A DNA stretch of 64,000 nt from Closterium sp. Naga37s-1. Lineage: Eukaryota > Streptophyta > Zygnematophyceae > Desmidiales > Closteriaceae. Numbering within the stretch: the first letter of the stretch is position 1; each line of letters begins with the position of its first letter. This document shows, one piece after another, positions 20,881-31,357 of this stretch. Where the stretch lies: contig CANJKZ010000465.1 in NCBI GenBank assembly GCA_947471745.1, positions 124,001-188,000 on the forward strand, read 5' to 3'. The notes under the pieces were generated by a model that had not been told where the DNA came from, did no database searches, and saw only the letters and a list, made by a program, of their open reading frames with translations. Made by a program: the position numbers and the translations under genes.

Positions 20881-23800
20881 TTGGTCATCTTCGGGGTGCG
20901 AGCGAAGGTCTGGAAGAAGTCTACCCCCTCGCGCTGACTGAAGCCTCTCGCCACATAGCGCGCCTTGAACACCGGTGGTGATCCAGGTAGCCACTTCACC
21001 TTGTAGAGCCACATGCTACTGATGACGTTCGTCCTAGGTGGTGGGACGGTGTCGACGTAGGTGCATGTGGACCTATAAGATGCCATCTCTGCCTCCTCGG
21101 CTGCTATCCAGTACGAAACCCAGGGTCCCGAGACCTCCTCGGCGTGAGTGCGAAGGATCGGGATGTCAAGGGCGTCTAGATCCCCCTCAGGGGCAAGCAG
21201 CATGGCGCAGAGATGAGGAACAGCGGCCGCCAGGTAACCAAGCTCGAACCGCCTGTTCTCGAGCACCCCCAGAGGACGGAGAACGAGAAGGGCCACTCTC
21301 CAGGTGAGCGGCGTAGTCAAGGCGGTGGGAAGAGGCAAAGCCAGCGATAGTGGTAACAAGAGCCGAACAGACAACGGGGGGGGGACTCGGGTGAGTGACC
21401 AACGCGGACAGGACACGGGAGACCACAGGACGGGAGGCACGGACGTAGTCGGACAACGGGTCGTGAAACACAGTGAGGGACGACTCTGGAGGCTGTGGAA
21501 GGACAGGAGGAGGTGGAAAACGAGAGCGGAGAACAAGGTGAAACGGGCCGTCAGCACGGTAACGGGACCGACGAGGCTCTGGAGAAACAGCACGACTGAG
21601 GGGAGAACGACGAGTCCACTGGGACGAGGAAAGGGACTGGACGGGGGAAACAGGAGGGGACGGTAGGGGACCACGAAGCAAGCGTGCAGGTGCTGGGTCG
21701 GGCACGTCGCGCAGTCGCTGCTGCTCCGCCTCCTCTGGCGTCTGCTGCGACGGTACCTGCCCCTGCTGCTGCTCCTGTGGCTACTCCTCTGCCCTCTCCT
21801 GCTGCGGCAGCACCTGCACCTGCTGCTGCGGCTGGGACTCCTGCTCTACCCTCTCCTGCGGCGGCTGTGGCTCCTCCTCTACTCTCTCCTGCTGTGGCTG
21901 AAACTGCACCTGCTGATGCAGACGTGACTCCTCCTCTACTCTTTCCTGCTGTAGCTGTGGCTCCTCCTGTACCCTCTCTTGCTGTGGCTGTGGCTCCTCC
22001 TCTACCCTCTCCTGACGCTGAGAGTGAGACTGCTGCAACTGCTGCTGCTGCTGTCGTGCCCTCTCAAACTGCTCACGCTCCTCCCTCTCCAACCGGAGTA
22101 GACGCTGCTCACGGGTCAGGAAACGTACAGTGCGCGGTGTAGGCGCCACAGTGCCAGTGTCTCCGGCTCCAGCACCCCCAGAAACAGAACCTCCAGCAAC
22201 GATACCCCCGGTGTCTCCAGTACCTCCCACAGGAACACCCCCAGGCTCCGCAGCAACCGGCCGCAGAGACGAACGAGGGAACTGTGGGACAGACGGGAAG
22301 CCAGGGGGTGAGGCGGGGCAAGGCCGCCGAGTCGAGACAGCCGTGTCCTCCACAGGAGTGGTCTCCACTCTCACACCCCCTGCACCCCCAGAGCCGGCAC
22401 CACCAGGACCAGCAGCCCCAGTACCCTCACCCTCCGAAGCCACACCTCCCACACCCCCAGACACGACAGGGACTGGACGCTGCGGTGGAGAGGACTGCGG
22501 AGTGATGCGACACACCTGACGGGGCAGGACGCGAACGGGGGAGGGGCTACCGGGGCGACGGGGGGGGGGGCTCAGGGGTGAGGAACAGCGGGGGGGAAAG
22601 GCCTTAGAACCTCGGTGGGGGCGAATCCTGTAGTAACTGACCGACTCGTTGAAAGTGACGTCCTGAGAGGCAAAGAACTGGCGGGTGAAAGGGTCGTAGA
22701 ACTGCCAGCCGGAGGCGTCGAGTGGGAAGCCTAGAAAGACACAGGCACGGGTGCGCGCAGACAACTTGTTCGCGCCAGAGGCGCAAACGTGAGCTAGGGA
22801 ACCCCAGACGCGGTAGTCAGCTGCTACACCCAGAGAACCTGTCCAAAGGGAGACCGGCGTCACCCGTGGCCGTGCGTCAATAGGCCACAGGTTCAGCTGG
22901 TGCGCGGCGTAGCGGACTGCCTGAGGCCACAGGAAGTGAGGGACACCGGCATGGCACATGGAGGTCCGGGCAACCTCCATGACCAGGCCGATGCGTCGCT
23001 GCGGCGAGTCTGGTAGCGTGTAAGACTAGATGATCCCCCGACCTTGACAGAACGTCTCCAGGCGAGTGGAAGAAAACTCACCACCGCGGTCCGAGTGCAG
23101 GCGGAGCCCATACAGGCCCTGGGCGCCACCCCTAGCTAGTAGCCACGGCTCGAGTACGGTAGGCACGTCGGCCTTTCGTCGCAAGGGTGAAACCGTGGTG
23201 TAGCGGGAGTAGTCGTCCACCACAATCAGGAAGTAGCGCTCCTGACGTGGGCCAAGGACCGGGGAGGGGCCCCAGACGTCCAAGTGCAGGGTCTGGAAGG
23301 GAGCCGTGGTGGGGGGGGGGACGAGGAGGAGTGAGGGGCAGCGCGCTGCCGACCCTCGATGCAATGAGTGCACGGCGGCGCAGGCGAGCGAGGTAGCGGG
23401 GCAAGCGACTCTGGGAGACCTGAGACTAGACGGTGACGTACCATCCTACTGAGACGCGGGAACGACGGGTGACCTAGCCGGTGGTGCCAGAGGACCGACG
23501 GGTGGGTGAGTGACCGACAGTTGCACGATACAGCAGCTACCTGACCTGACCTGACCTGACCTGACCTGACCCAGTGTGGTGGGACGCAGTGTGTAGTGAG
23601 TACCAGAGCCCGGCTCCCTGTGAAAAGTGGCTAGAGGCGCCCCAGTGGCACCAACTGTGCAGGCGGCAACAGGCTCGTCCAGAGGGAAAGTAGTGACTAC
23701 ACCGAGGTCGTGGAGGTGACTGGCACCCACCAGGTTCCTGGAGAACGAGGAGGTGTAGTAACCTGTGAGAAACCCAGGGGGAGCCGCCGGACACGGGAGA

Positions 23801-24381
23801 GTGGTGGTGCTGTGGGCAACGACAGGCCCCACTGAGGGGTCAGCCAAGGCGACAGTGACTGGAGTGTGGAGTGGCGTGAGGTCCGTGCAGTCGCAAAAGA
23901 AACAGCTGGACACTCCAGAGTCTAGGGTGAAGGAAAGCTGTGCAGTCTGTGATGTCGCACCCGAGCCAGCGACAAAGGCTGGTACTAGACTAGTGGTAGT
24001 TCCAGCTCCGACTCAAATTTCCTCAGAGGCGCCTAGACTGGAAACTACACGCGCACCAAGACTGGTAACACAGGTCCTAGACCAGGTAGGTGAGACTCAA
24101 CTGGTGCAGCAGTGCGCTGGCGAAGACGCGAAGGCCAGTGCGGTGTAATAGCGTGAGGACCAAAACGCTTACGGTGGAGGTCGTCGAGGCGATGGTAGCA
24201 GCCGGACGCAGAGTGGTGAGGAATCTAGCAGGTAGTGCCAGCACCTGGGCCAGTCAAGATCCGGTACCCGCAGGGACCGGCGTCACGCCCACTGCTGGCT
24301 GAGCCGCTGCAGCCGAGAGTGCTGCAGCTGCTGTCGCTGCGGCTGACCCTGCAGCTGGTGCAGAACTCTAGCACACGCCAT
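20881..24381 (-). pseudogene. B2 copia pol, truncated within RT
   Basis: Read on the minus strand, it starts at ATG 24381 (MACARVL, as in the intact copy at 45029). It has a CX13C knuckle piece (GYRILTGPGAG), then protease with FTLDSGVSSCFFCD, where Val and Cys replace the usual Ala and Arg through C-to-T changes. The integrase core follows (LHLDVWGPSP, LHSDRGGEFSS; the final ERRIG is at about 22980), then the poly-Gln/Glu linker (21780-22100), the conserved linker block and the RT start. The RT ends at FARTPKM next to the LTR at 20880. Stops or frameshifts occur near 24290, 23445, 23030 and 21265. The copy has no gag capsid region. Confidence 0.88.
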
Positions 24382-24436
24382 GGTAGGCGCTAGAGACGGC
24401 CGAGCACGGTGGGGAGAGACTAGGAGTGGTTGTTGG

Positions 24437-24866
24437 CTACAGCCTATGCTGCTGCTGGTTTTGCTGGGGGCAGACTATGCTGTTGCTGGTGCTGCTGGGG
24501 GCAGCCTATGCTGCTGCTGGTTCTGCTGGGGGCAGCCTATGCTGCTGCTAGTGCTGCTGGGGGCAGCCTATGTTGCTGCTGGTTCCGCTGGGGGCAGCCT
24601 ATGCTGCTGCTGGTTCTGCTAGGGGCAGCCTATGCTCCTTCTGGGGGGCAGCCTATGCTGCTGCTGGTTCTGCTGGGGGCAGCCTATGCTGCTTGGGGCA
24701 GCCTATGCTGCTGCTGGTTCTGCTGGGGGCAGCCTATGCTGCTGATGGTTCTTCTGGGGGCAGCCTATGCTGCTGCGGGTGCTGCTGGCGGCAGCCTAAG
24801 CTGCTGCTGGTGCGCTGGCGGCAGCCTAAGCTGCTGCTGGTGCGCTGGCGGCAGCCTAAGCTGCTT
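24437..24866 (-). repeat. 31 bp minisatellite of B2 leader
   Basis: Tandem units of CTGCTGGGGGCAGCCTATGC plus TGCTGCTGGTT repeat with a period of 31 bp (GCAGCCTAT at 24501, 24532, 24563 and 24594). Because 31 is not a multiple of three, each frame cycles through all three phases and stays open with a 31-residue super-period. The resulting hydrophobic ORFs are artefacts. The array ends exactly where the plus-strand RT piece begins. Confidence 0.85.
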
Positions 24867-25855
24867 GACTTCTTTCCGTCGTCTGCGGACCCATCACTCT
24901 TCGTCCGTCGTGGCTCGACGCCGTTCTTTGTTCTGGTTTACGACGACGGCCTGGTGTTTGCCGCTCCCGATCGACGCGCACTGGCCTCCGTGAAGGAGGA
25001 ACTGCAGAGGAGACACACTTGCACTGACCTTGGTGAGCTGCAGCGCTACCTTGGCCCGCAGATCACCAGGGACAGGGCAGCTCGCACCATTACGCTGACG
25101 CAGTCGCATATGGTCGAGCAGATCCTCACGCGGTTTCGCTTCCCGTTCTCCAAGGTACAGCCCACCTCTCTTGCTGTAGATCATGGGCTCACGGCTCCAC
25201 CTTCGGAAGAGCCATTTGAGTCCAGTGGTCAATATCCTGAGCTGGTGGGTTGTCTCATAAACCTGATGACCTATACTCGCCCAGACCTAGCTTAACCTCT
25301 TAGCGTCCTTAGGCGCTTTGTTGCGCCTGGGAGACACCGACCTTCCCACTGGTACGCTGCTAAAAGGGTGGCGAAGAATGTGGCGAGTACATCAGGCATT
25401 GGGACTTGTCCTTGGAAGGAAGCAGCCAGTTACACTTACAGGTTTCTCGGACTCGTCGTGGGCCGACGACGCTGATTCGGCGCGGTCTACACAGGGTTAC
25501 TGCTTCAGCCTTGGTGAAGATATCTGCAGTGTTGGCCTCAGAGACCACACGTCGCACGAGTGCCTGGCCAAACTGCTGCAACTCTCGTAGAAGGAAGTAA
25601 CGAAGCTGGATGTGCTTCGCCTTCCCAACCAGTCGGGGCTCCTCGCACAACAGGATAGCGGACCTGTTGTCGTCGAACAAGACTTGGGGAGAGCGAGGCC
25701 GCTCACCAAGGTCGGTGAGGAGGAAAGATAGCCAGCAAAGCTCCTGGGCGGCCATGGCCGCAGCGTACACCTCTGCCTCACAGCTGGAAATGGAGACCAC
25801 CAGCGTTTTTGGACCCAACTTGGCCTTGTGTCTACATGCCCTCACTTGCTTGCAA
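24866..25855 (+). pseudogene. 5'-truncated B2 RT and RNase H with internal inversion
   Basis: The fragment starts at DFFPSSADPSLFV inside RT. It has FVLVYDDGLVFAA where an intact copy has FVLVYVDDLVFAT, so the catalytic YVDD is lost. It runs to GFSDSSWADDADS and CFSLG in RNase H. From 25516 to 25793 the RNase H coding sequence is on the other strand (see next entry). The plus-strand sense resumes at the QLGLV tail. The normal stop is also lost (GCGTAG to GCAAAG). It is followed by a B2 3' UTR and LTR. The RT contains a stop (TAA near 25295). Confidence 0.87.
25516..25793 (-). other. Inverted RNase H segment inside the plus-strand fragment
   Basis: On the minus strand this stretch encodes SSCEAEVYAAAMAAQEL, VLFDDNRSAILL and EANTADIFTKA, the middle of RNase H, while both flanks encode RNase H on the plus strand. 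The left junction lies in GCCTTGG, which has an inverted partner CCAAGGC at the far end of the segment in intact copies. About 45 bp and 14 bp are missing at the two junctions. Confidence 0.88.
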
Positions 25856-26197
25856 AGAGATGCTTTGTCTTGTACTCTTGCATCTCACTATATATCCTAT
25901 ATCTGTGCTTGTGGACAGGCCTTGTGGCCCCTTGCTTTTGTAGAGATGCTTGTCATGCATGTCTTGTACTCTTGCATCTCTTATATCTGCTATATAATTG
26001 CATGTGGACTGGCCTTGTGGCCCCTTGCTTGTTCTTGGACGGCGTGTTGTTCTCGGCGTGTCCACCCCGAGAGTTACTTTGTTCTTGTGAACTGGTCTTG
26101 TGGTCGTTGCTTGTTCTTGCAGACTGGTCCTGTAACCCTTACTCTTGGGTTGTGTGTTGCATTCTATAGGACTACCGTCACCTAGACTATGGGGGTG
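25856..26197 (+). other. B2 3' UTR and polypurine tract
   Basis: The same non-coding 3' region as 20003-20338, ending CACCTAGACTATGGGGGTG directly before the LTR. Confidence 0.75.
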
Positions 26198-26306
26198 TGT
26201 CAAACTATAATTGTTATAGCTTGTTAGTTTAGTCTAGGTGTTACACTGAGCAATGTTCCCTTGTACTGCTTGTTCCTACCTAATTCATTCAGTTACCTCG
26301 TTGACA
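26198..26306 (+). repeat. 3' LTR of plus-strand B2 fragment (109 bp)
   Basis: TGTCAAACTATAATTG to TTACCTCGTTGACA. It matches 20339-20485 at both ends but lacks about 38 bp from the middle, the part containing the GGGTTTGCTATATC block. No primer site follows. Confidence 0.8.
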
Positions 26307-26525
26307 GCAGCCTATGTTGCTGCTGGTTTTGCTGGGGGCAGCCTATGCTGCTGTTGGTTCTGCTGGGGGCAGCCTATGCTGCTGCTGGTTCTGGCGGCAG
26401 CCTAAGCTGCTGCTGGTTCTGGCGGGAGCCTAATCTGCTGCTGGTTCTGGCGGCCCGCTAAAGCTGCTGCTGGTTCTGGCGGCAGCCTAAGCTGCTGCTG
26501 GTGCGCTCGCGGCAGCCGAAGCTGG
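26307..26525 (-). repeat. 31 bp minisatellite of B2 leader, second part
   Basis: The same repeat class and orientation as 24437-24866. If the 24866-26306 fragment is removed, the two arrays would join into one, suggesting the fragment landed inside the array. Confidence 0.75.
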
Positions 26526-27230
26526 GGCGTACGGGGCTGGCGGACTGCAGGGCGGCGGGGAGGGGACGCGAAGGGTAGGCGACGGGGGGGGGGGACGCGA
26601 CGAATAGGCGGCGGAGAGGGGACGCGAGGGGTAGGCGACGGGGAGGGGACGCGACGGGTGGGAGACGGGAGGGGACGCGACGGGTAGGCGATGGGGAGGC
26701 GACGCGACGGGTACGCGACGGGGAGGGGACGCGACGGGTAGGCGACGGGGTAGGCGACGGGGAGGGGACGCGACGGGGAGGGGAAGGGGATGCGACGGGG
26801 GGGGCTGCGGGGTGACGGGGCTGCGGGGCGACGGGCTACGGGGGGCGCCCTTTTAACGCGCGATTCTGGGGCCCGCGGGGGCCTTCCTAGGTCGCGGCGT
26901 GGGGGGACTCGCGGGGGTCCTTCTAGCTCGCGATACGGTGGGGCCCGCGGGGGCCTTCCTAGGTCGCGACGTGGGGGACACGCGGGGGTCCTTCTAGCTC
27001 GCGATTCGGGGGGCCCGCGGGGGCCTTCCTAGGTCACGATGTGGGGGACCCGCGGGGGTCCTTCTAACTCGCGATTCGGGGGACCCGCGGGGGTCTCTCT
27101 CTAACGCGCGATTCGACGGGAAGGGGGGGGGGGGGGGGGGGGAAGCGGGCGCTAAGGGGTAATGGGGCACTACGGGTAACGCGGTACTAACGAGTGAGCG
27201 CGGGGGCGGTGGGCCCATGGGAATCGAACT
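26526..27230 (-). repeat. B2 leader with G-rich arrays and 20-G run
   Basis: The first part is a roughly 26 bp array around GGGGAGGGGACGCGACGGGTAGGCGAC. The second is about three units of some 71 bp containing GGGCCCGCGGGGGCCTTCCT (26870, 26941, 27010). An uninterrupted run of 20 G is at 27123-27142, and TGGGCCCA is at 27210-27217 near the primer site. No gene is supported. Confidence 0.65.
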
Positions 27231-27241
27231 GCTCTATACCA
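27231..27241 (-). other. Primer-binding site (minus-strand B2)
   Basis: The minus strand reads TGGTATAGAGC next to the LTR at 27242-27379. Confidence 0.78.
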
Positions 27242-27379
27242 TGTCAACGTGGTAACGGAATAATGAATTGACTAAGGAAACAACAAACAAGCAAGATATA
27301 GGAAACCTAACCCTAACCTTAGGAAAGAGAAAGTACACCTAGACTAACACAAATATGCTATAACAAACATAGCTTGACA
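27242..27379 (-). repeat. 5' LTR of minus-strand B2 copy
   Basis: The 138 bp LTR starts TGTCAACGTGGTAACGG in plus coordinates and ends CATAGCTTGACA. It contains CCTAACCCTAACC in antisense. It directly abuts the lineage C coding sequence, which it truncates. Confidence 0.82.
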
Positions 27380-30304
27380 CTCCGTACGTGTGGGTGAAGC
27401 CGGTCGCTAAGAAGAGCGATGTGCTGCGGGAGTTCGAGAAGTGGCTGCTCGTGGTGGAGCGGCAGATGAAGAAGACGGTGTTGATGCTCCGCTCTGATCG
27501 CGGAGGGGAGTTCCTCGGGCGGGAGTTCACTGACTTCGTCGACGCGAAGGGCATCGTCCACGACCTAACCTGCCCGTACACTCCGCAGCAGAACGGCATG
27601 GCTGAGCGGGAGATGGGCACGGTTGTGGAGTCCGTGAGGACGATGCTGCTGCACATGGGCGTGCAGCACCACTGGTGGCACCTCGCCCTGCGACAGGCCG
27701 ACTGGGTGCGCAACTACTTGGAGCGGTCGACGACGCCTCCAGGGACGACGCCGTACCAGCTGCTGACCAGCAAGAAGCCCGATCTCACAATGGCGCGGGT
27801 GTGGGGCTACCTGGTTCAGTTCATGGGCCATGAGCAGCAGCGCGGTGGGAAGCTGGCGCCAAAGGCCCGCTGGGGACTTCACCTGGGGGTGTTGCCGGAG
27901 AGCAAGGGGTGGGAGGTGTTCGACTTGACCGACAACAAGGTGGACACGTTGGTCGAAGTCATCTTCTACGAGACGTTGACGCTGGAGGTGTGCAAGGTGA
28001 AGTATGGGTCGGTGTCGGGTCGGACGCAGGCACTCCCGCCGACAGACACCTCGACGGCGACGTTCCCGCTACTCGCCGAGGTCGACGAGCCTGCTGATGA
28101 GGACGTCGAGGAAGTCCCACCATCTCCCCCTCCTCCTGTTCCCGTTGCTCCACCCCGCGTCACCGACCTGCTTGTGTCGCCACCGCTGTCGACCACCGGC
28201 GATGAGGGGAGCCTTGAGGCGTCGCCTGTGGCGCCGGCCCGTGACATCGCCGGCGGTCGACGTGACGCCAAGCTCATCGACAAGGATGTGCAGCCGTCGA
28301 CGACAGGGGAGCAGCAGACAGGGGAGCAGGTGCAGAAGGAGGCAGCAGAAGTGCCGCCGACAGGGGAGCTCCAGATGGGGAAGTTGACCGGGGAGCTGTT
28401 GACGAACGAGATGTCGGCACGCGGGCTGATGAGAGGGAAGCAGCCGGTCGAAGGGCCAATGCTAGCGAAGCAGCTTGTCGACGACGAGGATGTCGACGAT
28501 GAAGGGGAGCTGTCGGCAGGGGAGAAGTCTACCGATAGCGATGTGGTGGAGGTTCCGGAGCTGCGACGCTCAGGCCGAAGTCGGAAGCCGCTGGAGCGAC
28601 TGAGCTTTCACGCCTGTCTGCCACCAGCCGCCTTCACCACGCTGCTCAACGACGCTGAGGCCGACGTCGATCTGCCCGAGCTCGACCCTGACGTGCACGC
28701 CGACCCCGATCACCGATGGGACATCGCGACGATGACGGTGAAGGGGGCGTTGGCGAGCTGGAAAGGCACGGAGATGAAGGCTGCCATGGACGAGGAGATT
28801 TGCAGCCTCATCAGTATGGGCACGTGGGAGCTGGTCGAACGCCCGCGCGGTGTGAACATCATGAAGAACCGGTGGGTTCTAATGACGAAGTACCACATCG
28901 ACGACACGGTCGCCCGCGAGATGGCGCGCTTGGTCGTGAAGGGCTTCACGCATGTGTACGGCGCCGAATACGACGAGACGTACGCTTCGGTCAGCAGCTA
29001 CGTCACGCTGAGGATCTTCCTCAGCATCGTCGCCGTCCTGGACCTGAACCTGATGCAGCTCAACATGAAGAACGCCTTCCTGCAGAGCAAGCTCGACAGG
29101 GTGCTGTACATGTACCAGCCTGCCGGCCGGGTGTGCAAGCTGCAGAAGAGTCTGTATGGGCTGAAGAAGTCGCCGCTGGTGTGGTACAAGGCGCTCGACG
29201 ACGTGCTACTGGCGCCGACTGGAAGAAGAGCCAGGTCGATGAGGCGCTGTACTTCAAAGTCGGCGACGATGGAGTGACGTGCTGGGTGCTCGTCTACGTC
29301 GACGACCTGCTCGCCGCCAGCAGCAGCACCGCGATGCTGAAGGAGCTGAAGGAGCTGCTGGAGGCCTCCATTGAGCTGAGCGAGATTAGCCCCGTCGAGG
29401 AGTACCTAGGCCTAGAGATCGTGCGCGACCGATCGGCGAGGAAGCCGTGGTTGCACCAGCAGGCGTACGTCGACAAGCTGCACAGGTGCTTCATCGACGA
29501 GGAGCAGACCGGGCGGATCCCGAAGACGCCGGTCTCCGTCAACGCCTACAGCGAGCTGACGTTCGACGACGAGGATTCTCAGGCGCGCAAGGAGGAGGAG
29601 TACCGGCAGAAGGTCGGCTCGCTGCAGTTCCTGGCGACGACGACGAGGCCAGACATTGCCTTCGCGTGCAGCAAGCTGGGGAGTAGTCTCACGGTGAGGA
29701 GCGACCAACACTGGCGTGAGGTCGATCGCTGCCTCGCTTACCTCGCCGACACCCGTGACGCTGTCCTGGAGTTTGGCGGCGGACCAGAGTCGCTGAGTCT
29801 GGTCGGCTACGTAGACGCCGACGACGCCGGCGACAAGCAGAACCGAACGAGCACGGGTGGCTACGTGTTCGTCTTCGGAGGGGTCGCCGTCTCCTGGTCG
29901 AGCCAGCGCATCAAGTGCGCGACTCTTTCATCGACTGAGTCGGAGTACGTGGCGGCAACCAGGCCGGCAAGGAGGGACGCTGCCTTCGCTTCCTTCTTGC
30001 AGAGTTCCAGCTGCTCGACGCTGGAACGCCGACCGTCCTCCGGGTGGACAACACGTCGGTCATCACGGTCGCTGAGGGCTTGGGGCTGAAATGCAACCTC
30101 AAGCACATGGAGCGACGCTACGCCTGGCTGCACCAGATGGTGAAGCGCGGGAAGTTCGTACTGCGGTACATCCCGACTACTGAGCAGCCGGCTGATTTCC
30201 TGACGAAGGCGCTGCACTTTCCGTCCTTCAACCGGTGCTCCGTCGCAATCGGCCAAGTGCGCCTGGCCGACGTCGGCGACGGCGATGATGACGTGCAGCA
30301 GTAG
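27380..30304 (+). pseudogene. Lineage C copia pol: integrase, RT, RNase H (5'-truncated)
   Basis: The frame begins in the middle of integrase at the LTR boundary (no ATG; the open frame starts YVWVKPV). It shows LRSDRGGEFLG and PQQNGMAEREMG, an acidic Pro-rich linker, then RT with LVKGFTHVYG and, after a frameshift near 29215, LVYVDDLLAASS. RNase H has YVDADDAGDKQNRT and STESEYVAA. A second frameshift near 29955 separates these from VLRVDNTSVI and EQPADFLTKAL. The sequence is GC-rich, with frequent GTCGAC. Gag, protease and the 5' LTR are missing. It is distinct from lineages A and B. Confidence 0.9.
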
Positions 30305-30436
30305 GCGCCTGGCCGACGTCGGCGAAGGCTGGTGCGGTGACGGCGTGCTGTGTGTGGGGTGCACGCCGACGACGAGTTTTCTCGGTGTAGTTATGCCGTG
30401 CGGGTTGGGGGCCCAAGTATGAGCGCGGTAGGGGAG
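30305..30436 (+). other. Lineage C 3' UTR and polypurine tract
   Basis: A non-coding stretch after the stop, ending GCGGTAGGGGAG (about 30425-30436). That is the likely polypurine tract, immediately before TGTTGACC. Confidence 0.55.
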
Positions 30437-30987
30437 TGTTGACCTAGTGCGAGTGTTGGCCCCGCCCTCGCTTGTGCGAAGCTGACCTAGTGGTCGGGTG
30501 CGCGGGAGGTACGGCCGACCGTTCTGCAGAGGTCGACGCCGGGGTGGGCGTGGAGGTCGACAAGGTGGTCGACGTGCGGACGACCGCTGCAATGCCGCCA
30601 TCGACGGGAGCCGGCGGTCGATTTCGACGGGGAGGTCGACGAAGGTGGTCGTCGACCTACTCGAGCCTGTCGAGGAGCCGTCGACGGTGTGAGCTCGACG
30701 GCAGCAGTAGACCGAGCTGGTCGACGGAGGGGAACGTCGACCAGAGTGGTCCTCGACGAGGGTGGTGGTCGACGAGGGAGGTCGTCGACCAGGGCACCGG
30801 GTGGTCGACCCGGTCGACCAAGTTACCTCGGCGAGGTGCTGCAAATGCACGCGAACGTCGTCGAGGCCTCGATGGCGAAGGCGACTTCGGGCTGGTATCC
30901 CGAAGTCGATGTGGCTCATCAGGCGCAGACACCAGCCGACTAACACGTGACAGTGCACGTCGGGCCAATCGTCTGCGAGCACATGCG
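30437..30987 (+). repeat. Lineage C 3' LTR, part 1 (interrupted by the B1 element)
   Basis: The LTR starts TGTTGACCTAGTGCGAG. It is rich in GGTCGAC and GTCGTCGAC motifs. At 30987 the sequence is cut by the B1 element (duplicated ATGCG at 30983-30987 and 53053-53057). It continues at 53058, where GTCGACC motifs persist to about 53220. The right end of the LTR is not identifiable. ORFs in this stretch are shadows without family support. Confidence 0.6.
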
Positions 30988-31125
30988 TGTTAGAATGTAG
31001 AACTGAACGAGGATGAAATGAACTAGGCAGCAGGGTGATACAAGTAGGAAACCCTAGCAATGTTGTACCCCCTAAGACTAAACCCACTATAGCCTACACA
31101 ATATAAACATGTATAATGTTTGACA
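30988..31125 (-). repeat. 3' LTR of the B1 element
   Basis: 138 bp, TGTTAGAATGTAG to AATGTTTGACA in plus coordinates; the same as 52915-53052. The purine tract lies next to it (CACCCCCATAGG in plus sense, about 31126-31137). Confidence 0.92.
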
Positions 31126-31357
31126 CACCCCCATAGGCGAAGTGGGGGACAACCAGATGGTCACAAGACCAGTCAAAACAAAGCAAAGCAAAGCAAGCTC
31201 AGGGTGGATCTCAAGGAAACCACACAAATTCCGAGCACAAGCAAGCGGTCACAAGACCAGTTCACATGCAGTTTGATAAAAACAAGAGGTACAGTGATCA
31301 CAACCTAGCAAGTGTAAGCATGCAGGTATATATATAGAGATCACAGTACAAGCAGAG
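31126..31357 (-). other. B1 3' UTR with polypurine tract
   Basis: A non-coding antisense 3' region with repeated GGTCACAAGACCAGTTCA-type units (GACTGGTCTTGTGACC in sense). CCCACTTCGCCTA beside the purine tract can pair with TAGGCTATAGTGGG in the LTR. Confidence 0.7.

Noticed and set aside
24380..24993. Hydrophobic ORFs with AAYAAAGSAGGSLCCCW repeats, resembling a membrane protein
   Set aside because: Produced by the 31 bp minisatellite cycling through three frames. Non-coding leader position in B2.
30472..30993. 173-codon ORF and overlapping frames
   Set aside because: They lie in the GTCGAC-rich lineage C LTR, run past its interruption and match no family.
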